DNA of 64,000 nt from an uncultured Acetatifactor sp. (GTDB lineage Bacteria; Bacillota; Clostridia; Lachnospirales; Lachnospiraceae), in contig CAJUSI010000070.1 in NCBI GenBank assembly GCA_910589035.1, positions 1 through 64,000 on the forward strand, in the 5' to 3' direction. Position numbers and translations under genes: made by a program. Shown here one piece after another: positions 49,589 to 58,862 of the stretch. The stretch's first letter is position 1, and each line of letters begins with the position of its first letter. The notes beneath the pieces were generated by a model. That model worked only from the letters and a program-made list of their open reading frames with translations, did not search any database and was not told where the DNA came from.

Positions 49589-51268
49589 ATGAGAAGTGAT
49601 TCGGTAAAGACGGGCACCGCCCAAGCGCCCCACAGAAGCTTATTCAACGCGTTAGGCTACACGGAGGAGGAGCGGAGACGCCCTTTGATTGGAATCGTCT
49701 GTTCCTACAATGAGATCGTCCCCGGCCATATGAACCTGGACAAGATTGCGGAGGCCGTGAAGATGGGCGTGGCCATGGCAGGCGGCACCCCTATCATGTT
49801 CCCGGCCATCGCGGTGTGCGACGGTATCGCCATGGGGCATGTGGGCATGAAATATTCCCTGGTGACCAGGGACCTGATTGCCGACAGCACGGAGTGCATG
49901 GCCCTGGCCCACGGCTTCGACGGCCTGGTGTGCATTCCCAACTGTGACAAGAACGTGCCCGGACTGCTGATGGCGGCGGCCCGCGTGAATATCCCCACCA
50001 TCTTCGTGTCCGGCGGTCCCATGATGGCAGGGCGCATCCACGGACAGAAGAAGAGCCTGTCCTCCATGTTCGAGGCGGTGGGCAGCGTGGCGGCGGGAAC
50101 CATGACCATGGAGGAGCTGTGCGAGTATGAGGAGAAGGTCTGCCCTACCTGCGGCTCCTGCTCCGGCATGTACACCGCCAATTCCATGAACTGTCTGACG
50201 GAGGCCATCGGTATGGGCCTGCGGGGGAACGGCACGGTGCCGGCGGTCTATTCCGAGCGTATCCGCCTGGCAAAGCATGCCGGCATGAAGATTATGGAGC
50301 TGGTGGAAAAGGATATCAAGCCCCGTGATATTATGACCGAAAAAGCGTTCATAAATGCTCTTACCGTGGATATGGCTCTGGGATGCTCCACCAATTCCAT
50401 GCTCCATCTGCCCGCCATTGCCAATGAGGCTGGTGTGGATTTGAACCTGGATATAGCAAATAAATTATCGGCAAAGACCCCCAACCTGTGCCATCTGGCT
50501 CCCGCTGGCCCTACTTACATGGAAGACCTGAACGAGGCGGGCGGTGTCTATGCGGTGATGAATGAGCTGACGAAGAAGGAGCTCCTGAATCTGGACTGCA
50601 TGACGGTGAACGGCACCACCATCGGAGAAAATATCAAAAGCTGCCGCAATCTCAATCCGGAGGTCATCCGTCCCGTGGAGAATCCCTACTCCGAGACCGG
50701 CGGCATCGCCATCTTAAAGGGAAATCTTGCGCCCGACAGCGGCGTAGTGAAGCGCTCCGCCGTGGTGCCTGAAATGCTGGTGCACCAGGGCCCTGCCAGG
50801 GTATTTGACTGTGAAGAGGATGCCATCGATGCCATCAAGGGCGGTAAAATCATGGCAGGGGACGTGGTGGTCATCCGCTACGAAGGCCCCAAGGGCGGCC
50901 CCGGCATGCGGGAGATGCTCAATCCCACCTCCGCCATCGCGGGCATGGGACTTGGCTCCTCCGTTGCCCTGATTACCGACGGACGCTTTTCCGGCGCTTC
51001 CAGAGGCGCTTCCATTGGGCATGTATCCCCGGAGGCGGCAGTGGGCGGCCCCATCGCACTGGTGGAGGAAGGAGATATCATCAGCATCAACATTCAGGAG
51101 AACAGGCTGGATGTACTGGTTTCCGATGAAATCCTGGCGCAGAGACGTGCGAACTGGCAGCCCAGGGAGCCCAAAGTCACCACAGGATATCTCACCAGAT
51201 ACCGGGAGCTGGTCACCAGCGGAAACCGGGGCGCCGTGCTGGAGCTTCCCAAGAAGCAGACACAATAA
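49589..51268 (+). CDS. ilvD: Dihydroxy-acid dehydratase
   Basis: 559 aa. It dehydrates dihydroxy acids to the 2-oxo precursors of valine and isoleucine. The Fe-S ligands appear in CDGIAMGHVGM, IPNCDKNVPGLLMAAARV and CPTCGSCSGMYTANSMNC; the C-terminal GRFSGASRGASIGHVSPEAAVGGPIA is the Mg/substrate signature. Its first half is more GC-rich in third positions than neighbours. AAGGTGAG precedes the ATG. Part of leuB-ilvD-ilvB. Confidence 0.98.
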   Translation: MRSDSVKTGTAQAPHRSLFNALGYTEEERRRPLIGIVCSYNEIVPGHMNLDKIAEAVKMGVAMAGGTPIMFPAIAVCDGIAMGHVGMKYSLVTRDLIADSTECMALAHGFDGLVCIPNCDKNVPGLLMAAARVNIPTIFVSGGPMMAGRIHGQKKSLSSMFEAVGSVAAGTMTMEELCEYEEKVCPTCGSCSGMYTANSMNCLTEAIGMGLRGNGTVPAVYSERIRLAKHAGMKIMELVEKDIKPRDIMTEKAFINALTVDMALGCSTNSMLHLPAIANEAGVDLNLDIANKLSAKTPNLCHLAPAGPTYMEDLNEAGGVYAVMNELTKKELLNLDCMTVNGTTIGENIKSCRNLNPEVIRPVENPYSETGGIAILKGNLAPDSGVVKRSAVVPEMLVHQGPARVFDCEEDAIDAIKGGKIMAGDVVVIRYEGPKGGPGMREMLNPTSAIAGMGLGSSVALITDGRFSGASRGASIGHVSPEAAVGGPIALVEEGDIISINIQENRLDVLVSDEILAQRRANWQPREPKVTTGYLTRYRELVTSGNRGAVLELPKKQTQ

Positions 51269-51415
51269 GGAAAGTTATTTCAAAAGGACAGAGTGCAGAA
51301 AATTGCCCGGGAGTCTGGGCTTCTGTAGTTGTGTGAGACAGAAAAACGCCGGTCGGAGGATTTCCCGGACAAAACGGGACAGGGGATGGGCCGGCATAAA
51401 ACGGAGGATGATATT

Positions 51416-53092
51416 ATGCAGTTAAACGGGTCGGAGATCGTTGTAGAATGTTTAAAGGAGCAGGGAGTGGATACCGTATTCGGCTATCCAGGAGGCTCTA
51501 TCCTGAATATTTACGACGCCCTCTACAAGCACAGCGACGAGATCAGGCATATTCTGACGTCCCATGAACAGGGCGCGGCCCATGCCGCTGACGGATATGC
51601 CAGGGCTACCGGGAAGGTAGGCGTATGCATGGCTACCAGCGGTCCCGGCGCCACCAACCTTGTGACGGGTATCGCCACGGCATTTATGGATTCCGTTCCC
51701 ATGGTGGCGATCACCGCCAACGTGACCTTGCCCATGCTGGGCAAGGACAGCTTTCAGGAGGTGGATATTGCCGGCGTGACCATGCCCATCACAAAGCACG
51801 GCTATATTGTAAAAAATGTTGCGGAGCTGGCAGATACCATACGCAGAGCCTTCGCCATTGCAAGGAGCGGAAGGCCCGGTCCGGTTCTGGTGGATATCAC
51901 CAAGGATGTGACGGCGGCTGTCTGTGAATATATCCCCATGCCCGTTGAAGAGGTAAAGCCTGTATTTTCCTGTACGGAGGAGGAGCTGGAGCAGGCGGTG
52001 AAATATATCGAGGCTGCGGACAGACCCTATATTTACCTGGGAGGCGGTGCAATTCTGTCGGATGCATGTGAAGAGGTGGCTGATTTTGCGGAGCGGATCG
52101 ATGCACCGGTGTGCGATACCCTGATGGGAAAGGGCGGCTTCAACGGCAGGAGCGAGCGCTATACCGGTATGATCGGAATGCACGGCACCAAGGCGTCCAA
52201 TCTCGGCGTCAGCAAATGCGATCTGCTGATTGCCCTGGGAGCGAGATTTTCTGATCGTGTCATCGGCAATCCCCGGAAGTTTGCCGAGAATGCCAGAATT
52301 ATCCATATCGACATCGATGCGGCGGAAATCAATAAGAATATACGTGTGGACGCAGGGCTGGTGGGCGATTTAAAGCTCATACTCAGGGAACTGCTCAAAA
52401 GGCTGTCCAGGCAGGAGCATGGACAATGGATGAAAGAAATTGACGAACTGAAGGAAAAGTACCCCCTGCGGTATGACAAGACACGACTGTCCTGCCCCTA
52501 TGTGATGGAGACCATTGACAAGGTGACGGAGGGCGAGGCACTGATTACAACGGATGTGGGGCAGCATCAGATGTGGGCTGCACAGTATTACCGTTACACA
52601 AAGCCGCGTACTTTCCTGTCCTCAGGCGGACTCGGCACCATGGGATACGGTCTTGGTGCCTGCATCGGTGCACAGATGGGACAGCCTGACAAAATCTGTA
52701 TTAATATTGCGGGCGATGGGTGCTTCCGCATGAACATGAATGAGCTGGCAACGGCAAGCCGTTACAATATTCCCGTTATTCAGGTAGTGATCAACAACCA
52801 TGTGTTGGGAATGGTGCGCCAGTGGCAGACACTGTTTTACGGAAAGCGCTATTCCCAGACCGTGCTCAACGACAGCGTGGATTTCTGCAAGGTGGCCGAG
52901 GCCCTTGGATGCAGCGCCATCCGGGTAACCGCGAAGGAGGAGCTGGAGCCTGCCATAAGGAGGGCGATCGATCTGAAGGCGCCGGTGCTGATTGAATGCA
53001 TTATTCCGGAGGATGACAAGGTATTTCCCATGGTTCCCGCAGGGGCTCCCATTGCGGAGGTCTTCGACGGGGAGGATCTGAAGGAGAAATAA
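51416..53092 (+). CDS. ilvB: Acetolactate synthase, catalytic subunit
   Basis: 558 aa, ThDP enzyme. FGYPGGSILNIYDAL, SHEQGAAHAADGYARATG and SGPGATNLVTGIATAFMDSVP form the N-terminal ThDP site; GDGCFRMNMNELATASRYNIPV...NN is the C-terminal ThDP-Mg motif. FAD-binding middle domain residues (MLGMHGTKASN-type) support biosynthetic AHAS rather than catabolic AlsS. The regulatory subunit ilvN is not next to it. ATG 51416 follows GGAGGATG. The 147-bp gap from ilvD has no recognised attenuator. Confidence 0.95.
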   Translation: MQLNGSEIVVECLKEQGVDTVFGYPGGSILNIYDALYKHSDEIRHILTSHEQGAAHAADGYARATGKVGVCMATSGPGATNLVTGIATAFMDSVPMVAITANVTLPMLGKDSFQEVDIAGVTMPITKHGYIVKNVAELADTIRRAFAIARSGRPGPVLVDITKDVTAAVCEYIPMPVEEVKPVFSCTEEELEQAVKYIEAADRPYIYLGGGAILSDACEEVADFAERIDAPVCDTLMGKGGFNGRSERYTGMIGMHGTKASNLGVSKCDLLIALGARFSDRVIGNPRKFAENARIIHIDIDAAEINKNIRVDAGLVGDLKLILRELLKRLSRQEHGQWMKEIDELKEKYPLRYDKTRLSCPYVMETIDKVTEGEALITTDVGQHQMWAAQYYRYTKPRTFLSSGGLGTMGYGLGACIGAQMGQPDKICINIAGDGCFRMNMNELATASRYNIPVIQVVINNHVLGMVRQWQTLFYGKRYSQTVLNDSVDFCKVAEALGCSAIRVTAKEELEPAIRRAIDLKAPVLIECIIPEDDKVFPMVPAGAPIAEVFDGEDLKEK

Positions 53093-53135
53093 GAAAGAAT
53101 CTAAATAAAATTGCAAACGGAACTTGGACACACTT

Positions 53136-54557
53136 ATGAAAAAATTATTACGGTTTCTTCTGTTATTTTTATTATGCGGGCTGTTGATAGGGCTTGCCGG
53201 GTATCTGGGCTTAAGCATGTATTATCGCAATAACTTTTCCGTCAATACATGGATCAACGGAGTCTATTGTACGGGGAAATCTCTGGAGCAGGTGAATAAA
53301 GAACTGGTCAGCGCCGAGAAGGCGGCCGCAGAGCTTTACCTGGTGGCGCCCGATTCTTCCCGTTGGGAAATTGACATTCTGGAGGCGGGAATCCAGCTGG
53401 ATTACACTGCGGAACTGAAGAAGTATCTGCAGGGGAACGACGCTTTTTACTGGATGGATCATCTCCGGAAGAATACCTCGGTGGAGCTTACACCGAAATG
53501 GACTGTCGCAGACGAGGAGAAGTTCAGAAGTTATTTGGAACAGATTCCCTTCATTGCACAGGAGCTTGATAAGGAATACGGTGTAAAGCTCCGGCTTTCC
53601 GAAGAAGGATATTCTCTGTGGGACGGTAACTGCCAGAGGCTGAATTTTGACAGGACATATGATTATCTGAGGGAATGCCTGGCCAACGGACAGACCACCG
53701 TTTCGCTTGGAGAGGGCGGCTGCTACGAGGACATCCAGGACAGCAGTGAGGATAAGCGCCAGAGACAGCTATGGCGCAAGATCTGCGATTATGCGGAAGA
53801 CTGCAGCTGGATCGTATATGACATGGGATCGGAAAAAATTGAATTCACGCCTGCTCTGGTGGCGGGATTCCTGGAAAAGGAAGAAAAGGGAGATGTTCCC
53901 GCGCTGGATGAGAAGGGAGAGTTGATCATAAGTGAAGAAAAGGTATATCAATGGGTGGATGAGCTTGCCCTGGCATACGATACCTACGGTATGGAGAGAG
54001 AGTTCCTCTCCACCAGGGGAGATGTGGTCAAGGTGAAATACTGCACCTATGGAACAAGGCTGAATGCGCAGAAGGAGAAGGAGTATCTCTGGAAGGTGCT
54101 TCATGAAAAGCCGCAGGAGGCTGAGGAGGGCCCCCATATTCCGGATTACACCAGGGAGGCCTACGCAAGGGGGCTGGATGATCTGGGAGGCACCTATATC
54201 GAAATCGATCTGACAGAGCAGAGAATGTATTATTATGAGGATCACGAGCTCATACTGGAGACGGATGTGGTGACCGGAAATTTAAGCTGGCGGCTGGGGA
54301 CTCCCGAAGGAATCTATTATCTCTACGGGAAACAGCGGAACCGGGTGCTGATGGGAGGAGATGTCCCCGCCTTTGTAAAATACTGGATGCCCATAAACGG
54401 GGGAATCGGTATCCATGATGCCAGCTGGCGGTCCTCCTTCGGCGGTGAGATTTATAAGACAAACGGCTCCCACGGCTGCATCAATACGCCCACGGATATC
54501 GTATCGCAGCTCTATGAGATGGCCGAGGTGGGCGTGCCGGCAGTAGTGTTTTATTAA
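53136..54557 (+). CDS. L,D-transpeptidase (YkuD) with peptidoglycan-binding-like domain
   Basis: 473 aa. An N-terminal transmembrane helix (about 5-30) anchors an extracytoplasmic region with a PG_binding_4-like domain (SVNTWINGVYCTGKSLEQV..., WEIDILEAGIQLDY). The C-terminal YkuD domain has the catalytic IHDASW and SHGCINTP (H-x-x-G-x-C type; here SHGCIN). It makes 3-3 cross-links or attaches proteins to the wall. The family is abundant in clostridia, where it gives beta-lactam tolerance. Start ATG 53136 has a weak ribosome site; a TTG at 53124 is the alternative. It is 43 bp after ilvB. Confidence 0.93.
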   Translation: MKKLLRFLLLFLLCGLLIGLAGYLGLSMYYRNNFSVNTWINGVYCTGKSLEQVNKELVSAEKAAAELYLVAPDSSRWEIDILEAGIQLDYTAELKKYLQGNDAFYWMDHLRKNTSVELTPKWTVADEEKFRSYLEQIPFIAQELDKEYGVKLRLSEEGYSLWDGNCQRLNFDRTYDYLRECLANGQTTVSLGEGGCYEDIQDSSEDKRQRQLWRKICDYAEDCSWIVYDMGSEKIEFTPALVAGFLEKEEKGDVPALDEKGELIISEEKVYQWVDELALAYDTYGMEREFLSTRGDVVKVKYCTYGTRLNAQKEKEYLWKVLHEKPQEAEEGPHIPDYTREAYARGLDDLGGTYIEIDLTEQRMYYYEDHELILETDVVTGNLSWRLGTPEGIYYLYGKQRNRVLMGGDVPAFVKYWMPINGGIGIHDASWRSSFGGEIYKTNGSHGCINTPTDIVSQLYEMAEVGVPAVVFY

Positions 54558-54597
54558 GAAATTCTGCATACATTGAATTATGAGGAGGAATATGAAA

Positions 54598-55680
54598 ATG
54601 TCCAGAGTGTATAATTTTTCCGCGGGGCCTGCGGTCCTGCCGGAGGAGGTGTTGCGGGAAGCGGCGGAGGAAATGTTGGACTACAGGGGAACGGGGATGT
54701 CCGTTATGGAGATGAGCCACCGTTCCAAAGCCTATGACACCATTATCAGGGAGGCGGAGGCGGATCTGAGGGATCTGATGAAGATACCGGATAATTACAG
54801 GGTATTGTTTCTGCAGGGCGGGGCAAGCCAGCAGTTTGCCATGATTCCCATGAACCTGATGAAGAACCGGGTGGCCGATTATATCGTCACGGGACAATGG
54901 GCAAAGAAAGCCTGGCAGGAGGCCGGCATCTACGGCAGGGCCAATAAAATTGCATCCTCAGAGGATGAGACCTTTTCCTATATTCCGGATTGCTCTGATC
55001 TGCCGGTCAGCGAAGAGGCGGATTATGTATATATCTGCGAGAATAATACCATTTACGGGACGAAATTCAAGACGCTGCCCGACACTAAGGGAAAGCCCCT
55101 TGTGGCGGATGTGTCCAGCTGTTTTCTGTCCGAGCCGGTGGACGTATCCAGATATGCCCTGATTTACGGCGGCGTACAGAAGAATATCGGCCCGGCGGGA
55201 GTAGTCATCGTGATTATCAGAGAGGATCTGATCACGGAAGAGGTGCTTCCCGGTACACCCACCATGCTGAAGTACAAGATCCATGCCGACAACGGCTCTC
55301 TGTACAATACGCCCCCCGCCTACGGAATCTATATCTGCGGGAAGGTTTTCAAATGGCTGAAAAAGCAGGGCGGACTTGAGGCCATGAAGGAACATAATGA
55401 GAAGAAGGCAAAGATTCTCTATGACTTTCTTGACGAAAGCAGACTCTTCCATGGCACGGTGCGGAAGGAGGACCGTTCCCTGATGAATGTTCCCTTTGTG
55501 ACCGGAAATGAAGAGCTGGATGCCAAATTTGTGAAAGAGGCGAAGGAGGCCGGCTTTGAGAATCTGAAAGGGCACAGAAGCGTGGGCGGCATGCGGGCCA
55601 GCATTTACAATGCCATGCCCATGGAGGGTGTGGAGAAGCTGGTGGAGTTTATGAAGAAATTCGAGGCGGAGAACGCGTGA
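54598..55680 (+). CDS. serC: Phosphoserine aminotransferase
   Basis: 360 aa, exactly the usual size. It transaminates 3-phosphohydroxypyruvate to phosphoserine. Signatures: VYNFSAGPAVLPEEVLREA, LFLQGGASQQFAMIPMNLM, and the PLP lysine in IYGGVQKNIGPAGVVIVI. ATG 54598 lies 9 nt after AGGAGG; ATG 54592 is only 3 nt from it. serA follows in the same transcript, an arrangement conserved in Lachnospiraceae together with a DUF1015 gene. Confidence 0.97.
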   Translation: MSRVYNFSAGPAVLPEEVLREAAEEMLDYRGTGMSVMEMSHRSKAYDTIIREAEADLRDLMKIPDNYRVLFLQGGASQQFAMIPMNLMKNRVADYIVTGQWAKKAWQEAGIYGRANKIASSEDETFSYIPDCSDLPVSEEADYVYICENNTIYGTKFKTLPDTKGKPLVADVSSCFLSEPVDVSRYALIYGGVQKNIGPAGVVIVIIREDLITEEVLPGTPTMLKYKIHADNGSLYNTPPAYGIYICGKVFKWLKKQGGLEAMKEHNEKKAKILYDFLDESRLFHGTVRKEDRSLMNVPFVTGNEELDAKFVKEAKEAGFENLKGHRSVGGMRASIYNAMPMEGVEKLVEFMKKFEAENA

Positions 55681-55751
55681 GCAGTCGGGTTTCACGGCAA
55701 GTGAAATCGTTAAGCAGTATAGATACCGAAATAAGTCAGATAGGAGAATGT

Positions 55752-56918
55752 ATGTATAAGATTAATTGCATGAATCCCATCGCGCAGGTGGGGCTTGAGC
55801 ATTTCAGCGACAAATACGAAATCACCGGGGAGGTGAAGGAGGCGGAGGGGATTCTGGTGCGCAGTGCCTCCATGCACGAGATGGAGCTTTCGGAGAAGCT
55901 TCTGGGCGTGGCGAGGGCCGGGGCGGGAGTTAATAACATCCCCCTGGATAAATGCGCGGAGCATGGCGTGGTGGTGTTCAATACCCCCGGTGCCAATGCC
56001 AACGGCGTGAAGGAGCTGGTCATTGCGGGAATGCTCCTGGCGGCCCGGGATGTTGTGGGCGGAATCCAGTGGGTAAAGGAATCCAGGGACAATGCGGAGA
56101 TTGCAAAGGCTGCGGAGAAGGAGAAGAAGAACTTTGCAGGCACCGAGATCATGGGAAAGAAGCTGGGCGTCATCGGCCTGGGAGCCATCGGCGTGAAGGT
56201 GGCGAATGCGGCCGTGGCCCTGGATATGGAGGTGTACGGTTATGACCCTTATCTTTCCGTCAACGCGGCGTGGAGCTTAAGCCGTGCGGTGAGGCATGTG
56301 ACCAATGTGGAGGATATCTACACACAGTGCGATTATATTACTATCCATGTGCCTCTGATGGATGCCACCAGGGGGATGATTAACGCCGAAGCCATCGGGA
56401 AAATGAAGGACGGCGTGATTCTGCTGAATTTTGCAAGGGATCTGCTGGCGGAGGAGGATGATGTGCTGGAAGGGCTGAAGAGCGGCAAAATCGCCCGTTA
56501 TGTCTCCGACTTCCCCAATCCCACTACGGCAGGACAGAAGGGCTGCATCGTCATTCCGCATCTGGGGGCAAGCACGGAGGAGTCCGAGGAAAACTGTGCG
56601 GTGATGGCGGTGCAGGAGCTTATGGATTATCTGGAAAACGGCAATATCAGAAACAGTGTGAATTACCCGGCCTGTGATATGGGCGTCTGTACTACGGCGG
56701 GCCGCGTGGCGATTTACCATAGGAATACTGTAAATATGATCACGAAATTTACCGCCGAGTTCGGCGAGAAGGGGATCAATATCAGTACCATGACCAATAA
56801 GTCACGGGGTGAGGTGGCCTACACCATGCTGGATGTGGAGGAGAAGCCCACGGAGGAGATTATCCGGGCGCTGGAAAGCATTAAGGGTGTGTTCCGTGCA
56901 AGAATCGTAAAGGGATAA
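55752..56918 (+). CDS. serA: D-3-phosphoglycerate dehydrogenase, short form with ACT domain
   Basis: 388 aa. It oxidises 3-phosphoglycerate with NAD+ for serine synthesis. NAD-binding GLGAIGVKVANAAVALDMEVYGYD and catalytic PHLGASTEESEENCAVMA are visible, with an ACT domain at the end (VNMITKFTAEFGEKGINISTMTNKSRGEVAY) for serine feedback. The usual catalytic Glu segment (D-V-F-x-x-E-P) reads SDFPNPT here, a variant common in this short branch. ATG 55752 follows TAGGAGA. 71 bp after serC. Confidence 0.94.
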   Translation: MYKINCMNPIAQVGLEHFSDKYEITGEVKEAEGILVRSASMHEMELSEKLLGVARAGAGVNNIPLDKCAEHGVVVFNTPGANANGVKELVIAGMLLAARDVVGGIQWVKESRDNAEIAKAAEKEKKNFAGTEIMGKKLGVIGLGAIGVKVANAAVALDMEVYGYDPYLSVNAAWSLSRAVRHVTNVEDIYTQCDYITIHVPLMDATRGMINAEAIGKMKDGVILLNFARDLLAEEDDVLEGLKSGKIARYVSDFPNPTTAGQKGCIVIPHLGASTEESEENCAVMAVQELMDYLENGNIRNSVNYPACDMGVCTTAGRVAIYHRNTVNMITKFTAEFGEKGINISTMTNKSRGEVAYTMLDVEEKPTEEIIRALESIKGVFRARIVKG

Positions 56919-57028
56919 GCCGCAGATACCGGTCTCCGGGACGGGGAGCATGACTGCAGGGAATATGCCTGCGGCAGTTGAGGAATCTTATAAAAAGCAA
57001 AGGGTGTCGGAAAAGGATATTTGCAGCA

Positions 57029-58177
57029 ATGGAAGAGAAGAATGGTATAATACAAAAGGAAAGCATTCCCGGCGGTCTGATCGCATTCGTTAAGAAGGAA
57101 ACCGTGCTCTGTGCGGCGGGCATTCTGGCGGCGGCATCCATGTTCCTGGTGCCGCCGGATATGGAATATCTGAATTATCCGGATTACAGGGTGCTGGCGC
57201 TGCTGTTCGGCCTGATGCTGGTGATTGCCGGGCTTCAGAGTATCGGCCTGTTCCGCTGCCTGGGGCTCCGGCTTCTGGGACGGACCGGAAATACCATGCA
57301 GCTGGGCTTTCTGCTGGTAGCTTTGTGCTTTTTCGGCAGCATGCTGATTACGAATGACGTGGCATTGATCACTTTCGTTCCTTTTGCCATTATGACACTG
57401 ACCATGGCGGGAGAGCGCAGGCTCCTGATTCCCATTGTGGTGCTGCAGACTGTGGCCGCAAACCTGGGCAGCATGCTTACACCGGTGGGCAATCCCCAGA
57501 ATCTGTATCTCTATACTGCGTTTGAACTGTCTATCGGAACCTTTCTTGGGTATATGCTGCCCCTTGCCTTTCTTTCGCTGCTGCTTCTTGCGGCCGCGCT
57601 GCTGCTGCTTGGAAGAAAGCCTCTGTCCGTGCAGACTTCGGAGAAGGCGGAAAGCCCTGACAGAAGAAAGCTTACTGCGTATGTGCTGCTGTTCCTGGTA
57701 TGCCTTTCCTGTGTGCTCCGCCTGCTATCCTGGCCGGTGATGCTGGCGATTCTGGTGCTGACGGTACTGATTGTGGACAGGAAGCTGTTCGGAGCGGTGG
57801 ATTATTTCCTGCTTCTCACCTTTGTATGCTTTTTCCTGTTTATCGGAAATGTGGAGAGGATTCCTGCCGTTTCTTCTCTGATGAAGGAGCTGATCGTGGG
57901 AAGGGAGCTTCCGGCGGGCGCGGCTCTCAGCCAGGTCATCAGCAATGTGCCTGCGGCCATTCTGCTTTCCGGCTTCACGGAAAATGTCCGTCCCCTTCTG
58001 TACGGCGTCAATATCGGGGGACTGGGCACATTGATCGCTTCCCTTGCAAGCGTGATTTCCTACCGGCTCTATGGCAGCAGCGAGGGAGCGGGGAAGGGAG
58101 CTTACCTGAAAACCTTTACCCTGTATAATGTAATTTTCCTGGCAGTGCTCTATGCCGCGGCCCTGCTGATCCTGTAA
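57029..58177 (+). CDS. SLC13/CitMHS-like anion permease
   Basis: 382 aa with about ten hydrophobic segments. The repeated ion-transporter (IT superfamily) hairpins are visible: FFGSMLITNDVALITFVPFAI with NLGSMLTPVGNPQNLYLY (first half) and VISNVPAAILLSGF (second half). Such proteins carry citrate, dicarboxylates, or arsenite-like anions with Na+ or H+; the cargo is not predictable. At 382 aa it is shorter than most SLC13 members (~430-480). ATG 57029 has AAAGGA 11 nt upstream. It follows serA by 110 bp; transport of a serine-related acid is possible. Confidence 0.85.
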   Translation: MEEKNGIIQKESIPGGLIAFVKKETVLCAAGILAAASMFLVPPDMEYLNYPDYRVLALLFGLMLVIAGLQSIGLFRCLGLRLLGRTGNTMQLGFLLVALCFFGSMLITNDVALITFVPFAIMTLTMAGERRLLIPIVVLQTVAANLGSMLTPVGNPQNLYLYTAFELSIGTFLGYMLPLAFLSLLLLAAALLLLGRKPLSVQTSEKAESPDRRKLTAYVLLFLVCLSCVLRLLSWPVMLAILVLTVLIVDRKLFGAVDYFLLLTFVCFFLFIGNVERIPAVSSLMKELIVGRELPAGAALSQVISNVPAAILLSGFTENVRPLLYGVNIGGLGTLIASLASVISYRLYGSSEGAGKGAYLKTFTLYNVIFLAVLYAAALLIL

Positions 58178-58185
58178 TCGATTTC

Positions 58186-58470
58186 TCAGCGAAAAAGAAG
58201 AGGAGAGCCTCCGTCAGAACCATTATTGATATCCTGAAGGCTGTCCTTCAGCTTCTGGTTGGTAGCGCAGGAAGCCTCGCTCTGGAGATCCATGTATAGA
58301 ATAAATATATCCTCAAGCTTCAGGCCCTTTTCGGCGGCAATCTCCGCCATGACCGGCCGGAGCTTTTCCAGCTGTACGGAAACGGGTACCTTCTGGGGAT
58401 CGATCTCTCCCAGGGCGCTCTCGGCGTAGCCATTGATGCGTTCCAATAATTTGCGGTTTTCATCAGTCAT
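58186..58470 (-). CDS. Small helical protein of unknown function
   Basis: 94 aa from ATG 58470 (AAAGGAG 10 nt upstream); an ATG at 58479 is too close to the ribosome site. MTDENRKLLERINGYAESALGEIDPQ..., then QLEKLRPVMAEIAAEKGLKLEDIFILYMDLQSEASC suggests three or four helices. The N-rich C-terminus (INNGSDGGSPLLFR) is probably disordered. Family not recognised. It converges on the permease, 8 bp apart, and diverges from the DUF1015 gene. Confidence 0.75.
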   Translation of the reverse strand: MTDENRKLLERINGYAESALGEIDPQKVPVSVQLEKLRPVMAEIAAEKGLKLEDIFILYMDLQSEASCATNQKLKDSLQDINNGSDGGSPLLFR

Positions 58471-58670
58471 AATATACATACTCCTTTTTTATTTTCCTAT
58501 TGGCAGAATTCCGTCAAATAGCTTTCTTCGGCCGGGTGATTCGAAACCCTTTTATATCCGTATTTCTCATAAATCCAGCGAAAAGCCGAACGCATATTCG
58601 TGCTTTCGATGGATTTTCTTCTTTCAGATGGCTATTTACCGATTTTCTCTTATAGTTTATCACTTGACGC

Positions 58671-58699
58671 TTGTTAAGTACAGATATTTTTGCTAAAAT
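58671..58699 (+). promoter_or_regulatory. Sigma-A promoter for the DUF1015 gene
   Basis: TTGTTA (58671-58676), 17 nt, TAAAAT (58694-58699). The interval 58480-58862 holds only this promoter and a leader of about 155 nt. Confidence 0.65.
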
Positions 58700-58862
58700 A
58701 TATATGAATACAGCAATGAGAAGGCTGTCGGGAACTGCTGCCGGCATCGATTGCGGCTGTGAGCTCCAAAGCGACTGGGCACACATTGCAGGAGAACAGT
58801 CACGTTCCGACAGCCTGACAGAAATCTGCGATACAATCATAAAAGAAAAGAGGAGCAGGAAT

